From Salticus scenicus (Eukaryota > Arthropoda > Arachnida > Araneae > Salticidae), in NCBI GenBank assembly GCA_963930645.1, contig OZ005651.1, positions 333,158,705 through 333,222,704 of the forward strand: DNA of 64,000 bases, written 5' to 3'. The notes below the pieces were generated by a model, which was not told the origin of the DNA, did no database searches, and was given only the letters and a program-made list of their open reading frames with translations. Positions 11,291-21,210 of the stretch are shown here, one piece after another (within the stretch, counting starts at the first letter, position 1; every line of letters starts with the position of its first letter). Both the position numbers and the translations under genes were made by a program.

Positions 11291-12409
11291 CAGTGCCGGC
11301 AAAAAAAACTTTACACTTGAGCAGCAAAAAAAAAAAAAAAAAAAACTATATGTCAATTGCCATTCCTGCCATAAAAATGTGCCGAACCCCAGTGATGACA
11401 CGTGGTGTTAGTTGATCACAAATGACCTACCCAACAACACTCAGTTCACCTTGTGGACTTCTAGAGTAAAGCTGTATACTCTGCTCCTGCCAGCCAGTAT
11501 TTCGTTCATTTGTTAAAAGTTTGAGAACCTACATCTGTATTCTCACTCCACACAATGGATCGGATTAAGCTTAAAATGGAAGAGAAATACTCTGCTTTGA
11601 CTCTGCTAGAGAATGGGAATCTGCGATTGATGTAGCCAGCGATCTGGCAGGTTATTCTAGATGTAGCCAGATGGTGCTAGAGATCCCTGTCAAAAAGCTG
11701 CAGATGGTAATAAAATGTAAAGGTGAGATAATAAAATACTGACTACAATGCAATACTCATAATAAACCACTTGAATGTTAAAATCTTGACTTAAATGTTT
11801 ACATTTTATTGACCTTTGTAATTATTTTCTACATCTGGCCACATCTATAATGATTTGCCAGATCTCTAGTTACATCAATCACGGAGTCCCATTCTTTAGC
11901 AGAGTCAAAGCAGGGTATTTCTCTTCCATTTTAAGGTTAATCCAACCAATTGTGTAGTGGGAATACCGATATAGGTTCTCAAATTTTTTACAAATGAATA
12001 AAATACTGGCTGGCAGGAGCAAAGAACAATACAGCCTTACTCTAAAAGTCCATGATGCGAACTGAGTGTTGATAGGATAGGGAAAGGTCATCTGTGATCG
12101 ACTAACATCATGTGTCATCACTGGGGTTTGACACATTTTTATGGTGGAAACAGCAATTGACATGTAAAGTTTTTTTTTTTGCCGCTCAAATGTAAAGATA
12201 TTTTTTTTTTATTGCCAGCACTGTCAGGCCCTGACTAATGCCAGGGCATGCGGGGCAGTTGCCCTGGGCCCCCCTTCTGGAAGGGCCTCCCCAACAACCA
12301 GAAGCAGAAATTTTGCAACCTTCAGACCACTTATGCCACTGCAAGGGGGCCCCCCAGAATGAGCTTGTCCCGGGGTTCCAGGTAGTCTAAGTCAGGCCCT
12401 GGACACTGT
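11291..12409. mobile_element. palindromic Tc1-like element
   Basis: TA at 11289 precedes CAGTGCCGGCAAAAAAAAC. The mirror end is GCCAGCACTG, just before 12225, with CACTG followed by TA at 12409. Two ~400-base arms (11291-11700 and 11815-12224) pair over most of their length, for example AAAATGGAAGAGAAATACTC against its mirror near 11920. Each arm keeps a degenerate copy of the same short coding stretch (KMEEKY.ALTLL), which suits two copies of the 5' part of a Tc1-like transposase joined head to head. A hAT-type MITE (12225-12401) sits in the right tip. Confidence 0.82.
12225..12401. mobile_element. hAT-type MITE nested in the palindromic element
   Basis: Ends are CAGGCCCTGACT and AAGTCAGGCCCTG. 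The flanks AGCACTGT and GACACTGT agree at six of eight bases, as for an old 8-bp target duplication. The 177-bp interior is rich in GGGCC and non-coding. Confidence 0.78.
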
Positions 12410-13085
12410 ATATATATATGTATAAATAATTTTATTTGCTGCAAAAAAAAAAAAAAAAAAAAAAAATCAATGTCAAAAGAATATTGTAAGTGAAGGGACA
12501 AGTATAGTTTTTATTCAATAACCATAAGCAACTCTATGAGAAACATTAGATCATTCCGTGGATGTGCTATATCATAAAATTAAATTGCAAAAAATGGTAT
12601 AAAATTACTGTATAAATTATGTACAAAGAAATTTTCCTGTGTAAGACAGATTTTTGCTATAAAGTTGATCATAAGATAGTTGCAGTGTTTCTTTAATGAC
12701 CAGCAAAAATACATTGTGGTTCGCAGAATTGTCCACAAATTCTTTAAAAACATTACATGAAAGTTGATTATGTTGTTTTAGAATTCTTTTCATTTAAAAA
12801 CAATTCTGAGTAATTTCTTTTAGAAAAATCCCTGTGTCATTTGTTAACTTTTTACACTTCCATTGATGATATAGCTGATCTCACACACTTGCTTCTTATT
12901 TTTAAAGCTTAATAAATTCCAAAAGGTTTAATATTGTCAATTTATATTATACAAATTACATTTAATAATGGATAGGTTTTTTTCTTAAATTGCTTGTTTT
13001 TTTTGTATGTTAAATTAGTTATCTGTAATCTGAGCATTATGATAAATTTATTATGTTTTTTTAAACATATTAAAATATTTTATAG
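12410..13085. other. end of the intron before the last coding exon
   Basis: Poly-A run at 12442-12466. No gene. The last bases TTTTATAG provide the acceptor at 13085. Confidence 0.6.
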
Positions 13086-13294
13086 CTAAATTCTCAAAGG
13101 GACGTCGGTGTCATCCAGATGTTGCTGTAACAGAATTAATACTTGATTCACCCAGTGCCAAAGCACGCAGTGGAAGCCTTCCTTCAAATATACATCCAGA
13201 ATTAGCAATTATGGCCGGTGCTAAATTAGGACCTACTCGTAAAAAAGGATCTGGATGGTTTCATTTTGGAAGTGGCAAAAAGCCAAAAAGTTAA
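13086..13294 (+). CDS. last coding exon of an unidentified host gene
   Basis: The acceptor TTTTATAG precedes 209 bases that stay open in the phase left by the 6518-6595 exon and end at TAA (13292-13294). It encodes about 69 residues: a basic start (KFSKGRRCHPD), a middle with AVTELILDSPSAKARSGS, and the tail KKGSGWFHFGSGKKPKS. Together the two exons give about 95 C-terminal residues, basic and without a transmembrane segment. Codon use and composition stand out from the AT-rich flanks. I could not identify the family. The absence of any transposon motif and the clean splice sites argue for a real host gene. Confidence 0.78.
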
Positions 13295-14851
13295 AAACAA
13301 TCTATTTTATTTGTGACATTGCAGCTGAGGTGCCATATTCTTGTGCTTTCTGCAGTGTTTAGAATTCAGTATATGAATTCCATAAAAGTATTTACAGTGA
13401 TAAAATTGAAGATTACAATGAATGTTTTTGGTATGGATTCTCAGTGCATGCCTAATTGTATTCTAAGCACTAAATATGTTAATGTTTTCAGTCACAAAGA
13501 ATTTAAAGGCAAAAAAATAAAATCATGAAATTTATTAAATTTTCTACACTGTGTGAAGAAACTTCTTGTTGAGGAATTGGCATTTAAGCTCTTGTTAAAA
13601 AATTTTCCATTTGTAAATATATTTACAGGTTTAATTAAAAATGTAAAAATTTAAAGTGAAAGAAGTTAAAAGGTTATTTTTTATCTCGACAAAGAAAATT
13701 CTGTTAGGCAAAACATATGTAACCCTATTTTATTATTTTTAAACATAATGATGCAATTGCTTTGTATCAAATATGAGATAGTTTAATCAAGTCTTCTTTT
13801 ACTGTATAAAAATGCGCTATTGTTATTTTGTATGCTTAACAGCTTTATCAGCCTCTCTTAAGTTATATTTTGAAGATATTATAAACACTTATCTTTTGAT
13901 AAAATCTTATTTTATAAAACAAGAAGGTTAACAGAAACCTTCTAGATATTTTATTACATAGAATTATTTTTCTGTTTTTAATATTTTTATTTTATAAACC
14001 AGTTGAAGGTAATCCTCAAAAACATAGTTAATTTTGAAATTGTTATTTTATTTTTAAAGGATAATGTAAATTTAGTTTGTTTATTAAATATTTTTCTTTA
14101 AGATATGATATCATTAAGATATTATGTGCAAAAAAAGTGAGAGAGTTGTTGTCCTGTTTCTAATTTTTTTATATATAAATATAGCTTATTCTTCAAGTGA
14201 TATTGATGAAAGGTATAGAATAAAAAATTCTGTGTCACAATTTTAAAATATAAAAGTTCTTAAACTCTGTTTACAATATTCTAGTTTAAAAAATTTCTAT
14301 CTTAGCAGAAGATCAATTAAAGAAAGTTTTTCACTGCTAGAGCAAAATTTTTGTGTCGAGTTAATTGCATTTTAATGACTTTCAAAATTCTAAGATTGTT
14401 ATTAAACTTCATTGTTTTTATATTTATTAGGTCGTTGTTATTTTTTGAGGAAAATTTAATATTTTGCCTAGTCTAAAGTGTTCATCAGACTGCATGATTA
14501 ATGAATGTGGTTATGTACAGGCTTTTTAATCTCTGATTATGTTTTTAAAATCTGATTATGTTCACAAAAATCATTGTATATATACATATAATTATATTGG
14601 TTTCTGTTTGCTTTTTAAGCCTGATAGGTTTTTGCATACAAATGTGATAAATATATATATATATGTGGCATATTTCATTTGGGTTTCAACATTTTTATTC
14701 CTTGTATAATAACTTTATTGTAATGAGCAGCTTTGTGATGATTTGTGTACTCAGTAATTTTTTTTTTTTTTTTTGCTTAATGTGCATAAATGGTATACAT
14801 TTAAGAATATTGTTTATGTTACTCTACAATTATTACATTGTATTTAATCAA

Positions 14852-14857
14852 AATAAA
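14852..14857 (+). terminator. poly(A) signal AATAAA (proximal)
   Basis: AATAAA about 1.56 kb after the stop codon, followed 22 bases later by an A-rich run at 14879-14893. It could give the shorter mRNA. Confidence 0.45.
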
Positions 14858-15597
14858 CATCTTTTTATACCACTGATTAAAAAAAAAAAAAAATCCATGA
14901 TTTATCATAATTGCTTATTTTGATAAATTATGGTAATTTCTTTTTCCGATAAAATGTGATTGTTATATATCGTGTATGGATAAATGATGAACTAGAATAG
15001 ATTTGTTAGAGAACAGTTTAATGTGTTATTAGGTACAATCATTTTGGATGATTCTACTTAAATTTATTCATTTTTTAAAAGTTTTTTATAAAATTTTTCT
15101 ACCATTTTAATTAATCAATTTTGAAATTATTGTTAATTTTATAAAAGCATTTAACATTTGAAAGAATATAAACAATTTTTGTTAACGTTGTTTTATTTCA
15201 GTTAAAAACATTTTAACTTGCTTTTATGAATGGTTATCTATTTACATACATGGTCCCATCCAGTTTATAAACTTTTCATTTTTTGTAGTCATGTGATGGC
15301 CTATGAGTAGTTATAACTGTATATATGTGCATGTGTGGAATAGGTTTCCTGAGCTTGTAATTCAGATTATTGGGATATCTGTGCATTAAACCAAAAAGTT
15401 GTTTATATGGCTTTTAATTGTATTTAAGGAATCATGTTTTACTTTTTTTCAGAGATTAATTTATGAACTGCATTTCAATATCATTTTTCCAAATTTTGTA
15501 AATAGATGTAAATCTATTGGTTGATGCAGGCACATGAATTTTAATAGCAGTTGAACACATTTCTTTATAGATATCTGCTTGTAACATATCATTTCTT

Positions 15598-15603
15598 AAT
15601 AAA
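15598..15603 (+). terminator. poly(A) signal AATAAA (distal)
   Basis: AATAAA followed at once by TGTGTGTTACTG and a T-run, the usual GU/U-rich downstream element. This is the better-formed cleavage and polyadenylation site. Confidence 0.55.
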
Positions 15604-15623
15604 TATGTGTGTTACTGTTTTTT

Positions 15624-16079
15624 TTTTTTTGACTTATTTATTGAACCATGTACACTACACTTAATAGTTCAGATTATAATATAAAAACAAAATAAATTGT
15701 TTAGTTTTGAAAGATTTTTCCTTTTATTTATTGTGGTAATGTAGTTAAAATTAAATCTGAGTATAGAGGGGTGCATGAAGGAACTATGTAAAGATGATCA
15801 TCTTATTTGCCGAATGACCCTATTTGTTCCATAAACTATGCTTGGAATGCTACATTGTAAGCAGTTATTTCTTAATACAGTTCTTAATTTCTTCATAGAT
15901 ATTTAACTGTATATACATTATTAGAACACTTAAACACCCCAGGAAGAAAATATATATTGAAATAATACTCATAACCATAGGAACTAAAGTTCAAACATTA
16001 ACAATTTGCAACATGAACAAAACTATAATTTAATCCTACAACAAACTTAAGATATAAAACAAAAACTGAAACTAAGAAA
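15624..16079. other. intergenic, no gene seen
   Basis: AT-rich DNA beyond the presumed mRNA end. Nothing recognised. Confidence 0.5.
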
Positions 16080-16089
16080 ATATATGAAA

Positions 16090-16690
16090 AAGTAATTCAA
16101 TAAAGGAGGCAGGCAGCAAGACTTGTGACTTGCCTATGGGGTTAAACATGTTTTATGCCATTAATACTCCCCCAGACCTGTCAAGACCAGAAAAAACAAC
16201 AAAATACTCTCAAACTTTACCGTAAACACAAGTCACCATTCTGAAATGCAAACTCCATTGACTTTAAAACCTGACTTCACGTCCCTTCGATATTTTTTTA
16301 ATAAATTTTTTGAGCAAAAAAATTAATAAACTGAAACAGATAATTCTTTTCAACAGCTTGCTTGTAAACACGTAACATATCATTTATTTTATTGGAAGTT
16401 TCATAACTTAGTTTATGTACTCGTCTAATTCCACTTAAAAAAATACTTCTGAAAACAGAAAAATTTATCAAAATTAAAGTTCTCTTTTTATCATAAATTC
16501 TATAAACTAGTTTATTATCTTTGATTTCAAAATTGATATCTAAAAAATAGTCGACATTAACAGGATTGCAAGAAGAAAGCTTTAATTTTCAAGTATCTGG
16601 ATAGAAGCTAAAATTTACTGTTTCATTTATTCCATTAAGTTTAACAAGCAACAAATCATCAATATTTCAAAAACATTTTATATTTTCATG
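16090..16690 (-). pseudogene. reverse-transcriptase-like fragment
   Basis: Read on the - strand from about 16680 downward, one frame gives NIDDLLLVKLNG, which resembles the (Y)xDD catalytic box of a reverse transcriptase. About 45 residues later come YFLDINFEI and then DNKLVYRIYDKKR. A 'FLD' motif after the catalytic box followed by a basic stretch is seen in several invertebrate retroelement polymerases. At least one in-frame stop interrupts it (TGA near 16600), and the fingers and palm upstream are missing. It could belong to a second retroelement distinct from the Penelope-like remains at 17620-18115, because it lies 3' of that element's ribozyme. The family is not settled. Confidence 0.4.
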
Positions 16691-16704
16691 TATAATTAGA
16701 TTCT

Positions 16705-16870
16705 TTTCACATATATATATATATATATAAGTAAATATCAGCTAAAACTAAACTGCAGCTTCCCCCCCCCCCCATCGAATACCATGAATCTGTTTATAAG
16801 TATTATCACCATCATACACACACACACACACATATATATAATTTTCTTGAAAATATATGTATGTATATGT
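16705..16870. repeat. microsatellites: (AT)n, poly-C, (CA)n, (TATG)n
   Basis: AT dinucleotides at about 16708-16728, a C-run at 16762-16773, CA dinucleotides at 16814-16832, then mixed TATGTA repeats. Confidence 0.85.
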
Positions 16871-17186
16871 GTATTTTTTAAATCTTTACTTTCTTTTATG
16901 TAAACTAGGTAAGTTGTGTTTGATCTCTGAAATCTGTCTAATTTAATATCATAGGTTCTATTAGTTAAGTTTTGCAAAATTCCTTTTAATCTGACTACAA
17001 ACTAGGAATATTAGCTAAAAATCAAATTACTGAAAGGAAATATATTAAATGTAATTAGATAATTTTTAAATTTATATAAATTAAAATTGCATGCATATTT
17101 TCATTTGTATTTTTTTTTTTTTTTTCTAAATGTTTTGACACAATTATAATTTTTAAACAAAACCTTTTAAAGCTTCATTACCTTTT

Positions 17187-17233
17187 TAGTCATAGCAACT
17201 TTCAGGGTGAATCCACCCTTTCATCAGTGACCA
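17187..17233 (-). ncRNA. hammerhead ribozyme of a Penelope-like element
   Basis: Read on the - strand: stem I TGGTCA, core CTGATGA, one extra A, stem II AGGGTG-GATT-CACCCT, core GAAA, a one-base-pair stem III (G-TTG-C), cleavage triplet CTA, then TGACTA, which pairs back with TGGTCA (five Watson-Crick pairs and one G-T). This is the minimal type I form with a tiny stem III reported for Penelope-like retroelement terminal repeats. It lies just 3' of the GIY-YIG domain remnant on the same strand, which is where the terminal repeat should be. The extra A between core and stem II is unusual and may weaken activity. Confidence 0.68.
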
Positions 17234-17237
17234 TTCT

Positions 17238-17615
17238 CAGGGTTGCTATGGCACCTGGAAAACAGGGAAAACCTGGAAAACTCAGGGAATTTGAAAATCT
17301 ATTAAAAAACAGGGAAAACTCATGGATTTTCCGAAATTTATTGCAAAAACAGGGAATTTCGAAATTTTTTGGAAAAACATGGGAAAATTTTTTCATAATC
17401 AAATATTTTTGAAAATTGTTGTACTTTATAATGAATCAATTATGTTTTTTCCCCAACTATAGTAAATTAATAAAATTATTATACCCTAAATATGTTCAAT
17501 TAACTTGTAAACATGTTAGATTCTAATGCTGCATAATTGTGTGTCATCTATTTTACTTCTAAAAGGGACAGGGAAAGTTCAGGGAATTTTTTCCCCAATT
17601 TGTGTAGCAACCCTG
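17238..17615. mobile_element. hAT-type MITE inserted in the Penelope-like element
   Basis: Begins CAGGGTTGCTA and ends TAGCAACCCTG. ATTCT is duplicated exactly on both sides (17233-17237 and 17616-17620). The interior repeats words such as AACAGGGAAAAC and is non-coding. It separates the endonuclease remnant from the ribozyme; without it they would be contiguous. Confidence 0.88.
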
Positions 17616-17619
17616 ATTC

Positions 17620-18115
17620 TGTGGTCCACCACAGTTGAAACTGAAGCTGTTCCTCTTTGCTGACGATTTTCTAGAAGGTGACACCATGCTTGATCCAAAC
17701 CTATGCACAGCTCGTGCTATTTGCAAGATAATCGGTCCTCTATAATTTCTATTGTTTCATGGTAGAAAGTGTAATCATTATTATTATAGTCAGCAATTTT
17801 ACAAGTTTTATCAAAATTTTTATCTATATTATTTTCCTGGTAAACTTTAGTTAGGGCTGTGGTTATTTTTCCTTATTTTACATCATTATTATGTTCTTTT
17901 ATTCAGGTGGATATTTTTTTTTTCGATGTAGCACATTCTGTATTATTATTGGGGTAATTAAATGGGATTCTATAAATTCCTGCAGTTTCAAGAGGGAGAA
18001 TGGGATCTTTTTCATTAGGAATTAGCTGGTAAATATTGGGGTTTGGTTTTATGGGGATATATTAGATTGTTTTTAGCAGTATTTTTAATCTTGATTAAAA
18101 TTCCTGGTCAAACGG
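17620..18115 (-). pseudogene. Penelope-like element, GIY-YIG endonuclease remnant
   Basis: C-terminal part of a Penelope-like retroelement protein, read from 18115 to 17620. A linker (IKPNPNIYQLIPNEKDPILP) leads into ETAGIYRIPFNYPN, the 'GIY' half of a GIY-YIG nuclease, with GIY at 17972-17980. After a frame change comes ALTKVYQENNIDKNFDKTCK and then YHETIEIIE near 17738, the usual order of the rest of the domain, and the tail HELCIGLDQAWCHLL after a stop. The expected YIG-Arg stretch falls in the frame-shifted section and is not recognisable. The reverse transcriptase that should precede it (higher coordinates) is missing, as in the 5'-truncated copies common for this group. At least one frameshift and several stops make it dead. 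Confidence 0.72.
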
Positions 18116-18149
18116 AATTGAAAACGTAAATTTGGAGGGGGGGGGGGGG

Positions 18150-18395
18150 TGTCTGTATGGGACACAAATACTGTAGCTAATTTATGAACTGCATGTTCGG
18201 AATTCCATGAAACCTAGTGTGCAGTTGAATTCTGACATAAACTGATGATGTCTAGTTTTTGATATATATATTGCTCGACTTGCAGCACTTTTATGCCACG
18301 TTTTCTTATAGCTATATCTCAGCATCTCCAGGACGGAATTTAACAAACTTTATACATTATATGCTTGTTATGAAAAACAGAGTTTACAAAACAAA
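18150..18395. repeat. dispersed repeat, copy 1
   Basis: Shares long collinear stretches with 22755-22990: ATGGGACACAAATA, GGAATTCCATGAAACC, TATAGCTATATCTCAGCATC and ATGCTTGTTATGAAAAAC. Unclassified; possibly the 3' region of a retroelement. A G-run at 18136-18149 marks its left side. Confidence 0.75.
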
Positions 18396-18987
18396 ACAGA
18401 ATCGCAACATGTGTTTTGTGTTGAAAAACTTCGCAGGAAACTTCGCCAGGCGTAAAAATATACAAGCGCAAGTAGAGCTACAACCAGCCGATTTTTATTA
18501 CGATTTTTATTTTAACGTATATGTTTTATATCTTTATAACATTTCTTGAAAAAAAAAAGATTGAAGTTGTGAACCAAAGCATTATTTTAGGGGGGAAAAA
18601 AGAAGAAGAAAAGCATATTATAGAGAAAGATTTAAATTAAGCTACAGCTATTATTTTTATTTATTTATTTTTACTGGTTTAATGATAGTTTCTTTTTTTT
18701 TTTCCCCCTCTCTTAAATTAATGGTATTTATAAATGACAACTCTAAAACAAGTGAATGTAAATTTCATATTCAATTACTTTGAAAACTGAAATTATCATC
18801 ATTTTGAGTGAATTTAAAATGATATTTTGAATATTATAGTCGTTACATCAACTATACTGCAGAGAAATAAACAGACAAATATTTAAGTTTTTAATATAAT
18901 TAAGATGCATAAATTAATAGATATGAACAATTACCTTAAATCTACTCATATCCATCAAGTACGAACTAACCGTTAGCTGTCTAAATA
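18396..18987. other. no gene seen
   Basis: AT-rich, with homopolymer runs near 18550 and 18690. No coding signal I can support. Confidence 0.5.
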
Positions 18988-19570
18988 CACTGCACTGCAA
19001 AAAAATTTTTTTTTTTGAGCCCTGATACCATTCCTGCTGATTCTCATGTAAAATGATCTCCTGAATCCGAATACGACCCCCATTTTTCCCAATCACCCAC
19101 CATTTTCTCGGGTCGCCACTTTTTCTGTTACTGTTTGGTAGTTTTATAGCCATAAATTTTATTTGGAGAGTGGAAAAAAATTGTTTTAATACTTTAAAAT
19201 AAAAAATATATAATTTATAATGAATAATTAGTAATAATTGATTAATAAAATATAAAAAATGTAATTTGTAATTTCAGTGGCAAATCCCCCTCCTCCCCCT
19301 AAATTTTCCCCTTGCTACAAATGTTCATGTTTTATAATTTTTCATTTCTGTAGCCCCTCAAAAGACATTTAACAGTTAAAATAACCACTTCACCCCTTTC
19401 AAATCAAATTTATAGCCATAAAAATACCGGATAATGATAAAAATAGGAGAGCGTCGCCAAATAATGGTGGGTGATAGGGAAAAATGGGCGTCATAATCGT
19501 ATTCAGGAGGTTATTTTACATAAGAATTTGCAAAAGTGGTGTTGGGGCCGATTTTCATGCAGAGCAGTGC
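18988..19570. mobile_element. foldback element with ~180-bp diverged arms
   Basis: The left arm (18988-19165) and right arm (about 19395-19570) pair as inverted repeats at roughly 75% identity: CACTGCACTGC against GCAGAGCAGTG, TCACCCACCAT against ATGGTGGGTGA, and TATAGCCATAAAT, a word in direct orientation within the pairing region of both arms. The interior of ~230 bases is AT-rich and non-coding. TA precedes the left end. Confidence 0.72.
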
Positions 19571-20719
19571 CATTTGTAGATGATCTTTTTAAAAATCATT
19601 TTCAGGAAATAAAATAGAAAGGCAGGTCTATGAATATTCTTGGAACCAATCCAAGAAGACTATTTTTAGAACCACTAACTTCATGGTAATAGGATTATAT
19701 GCACCCCAAAATAAGAATATCGTTTGTTCAGAAATAATATTCTACAGCTTTTTACAGAATCTCTCATAGGCAAATGCATAGCTTAGAGTTCAACAGAATT
19801 CGCTCCTTTGCAGATAGCCTACTTTTGCACTCTTTGACAAACAATTAGCGGCGAGAAACAATGCATAATATATAGAAAAAATTAACTCTCATAAAACTGA
19901 GAAAGGGCTTGCTGATTTTGGTAATCCTAAACTATTTTCTGCCAAATTTGATCGCTAATCTCGTGATGTCACTAAATTCATCACCAATGTAGATGACAAC
20001 TTGTCACAAAGTGAATGCTTTGGCTACAAAGTTGGCAGCCTGGCATTAATTTTGGTGAAAAATGGTGGTTTAATATTGCCGAAATTTGGAAGCTGGCATG
20101 ATCTACTGTTTTCTTGCGCAGAACTAACTTCATCAAAAGTTCTACAAATCACTAATGAGAATATAAAAAGGAAAGAGTCATTACTATAATTATTGTTGAC
20201 AAGAGCCTGTCTATTTCTTTACGTATTACTTTATACACGGTATTACAGTTGAAAGGGAAATAGATGGCAGATTTCTTCACTTCCTTGGAAATGGGAATTA
20301 GCAGCAAATTTTGCGACTTGGCGAAAGATTTGGCAATTTGGCGAGAAGTTGTAATTTAGGGCAGCCAAAGTTTAGAAGATCTAATTTCAATAGAAACCGA
20401 CTTGTAAAATTTTCCAGGTTATTTCATTAGTTTCTAGAGTAGAACTATCTCGAAAATTCTATAAATCACTAGCAAGACTGGATGAGTTCAGTTTCTGTTT
20501 GAACTGCAAGCTGAGCGTACATCTCTAAGAACTTTAAGCATTTGGTCATTGTCCTGAATTAGTAAAATTCCTGTTCTGTGGTGTAGGCTGTTCATGAGTA
20601 CGAAAAACTGGTTTATTCGATTGCTTCAAGAATAATCATTGATTATTGACTTTTATTCAGCTGTTTCCAGAATATTCATTAAATAAAATGCATTCATCTA
20701 GAACCTACAAGTCTTTACG
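19571..20719. other. unclassified, somewhat less AT-rich DNA
   Basis: Contains words repeated at about 330-base spacing (TTCTACAAATCACTA near 20140 and TTCTATAAATCACTA near 20457) and two GGCGA-rich patches (19850, 20320). It may be decayed repeat. No coding call. Confidence 0.4.
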
Positions 20720-21210
20720 AATTACTTTCTATGTGCAAGAATGTCAGTCAGCTTATTTTGTAACTATCAATATTCACGCTAATATTAATTTCTGTTAAAA
20801 TCTGTATGACGGAAAGTTATTTACAATTGCAAAAAAATTTGTATGTTCGGTCATCATGGATATAATATTCGTGGATATTCCAAAAGGGAAAGGCGCATAG
20901 AAACACCAAAATGAGAGATGCAGAACAACTGTTGTAACAAACTTAGATGTGAAATTGCAACGTTCTATGTCTAATTGTTTTTGAGTTATACGAGGTACAC
21001 ACACACACAGACGTCACAAAAAATCGCATAAATTTGTAGATATCACAAAAGCAGAAGTTCATGTCAAGACCAAAATTGGTAAATAACAATTCCAAATAAA
21101 TTTGCAACTCTCTATGACTATTCGTTTATGAGCTATGCGATACACAAAATCTATTTCGCAAATTGGTTTCACAGTACTTCCTTATGCTTTGAATAAGGAA
21201 GTTAAAAAGT
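20720..21210 (+). repeat. possible non-LTR retroelement 3' region
   Basis: Two loosely similar blocks each contain a 'gcaac(g)TTCTATG...GAGTTATACGAGGTACAC' / 'GCAACTCTCTATG...GAGCTATGCGATACAC' unit about 180 bases apart. The region ends in AATAAGGAAGTTAAAAAG. Such repeated blocks and tails are common in 3' UTRs of invertebrate LINEs. No coding part. Confidence 0.4.

Larger units (their letters stand above)
6596..13085 (+). other. intron of the host gene
   Basis: Starts GTATAT and ends TTTTATAG. It holds a tRNA-like SINE, a piggyBac remnant, a family B SINE, a 197-bp MITE and a palindromic Tc1-like element with a nested hAT-type MITE, all described separately. Confidence 0.65.
13295..15620 (+). 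other. 3' UTR of the host gene
   Basis: More than 2 kb of AT-rich sequence without recognisable repeat insertions follows the stop codon. It contains two well-formed poly(A) signals, so alternative 3' ends are likely. The lack of transposon insertions over this span, compared with the dense insertions on both sides, fits a transcribed and constrained region. Confidence 0.55.
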
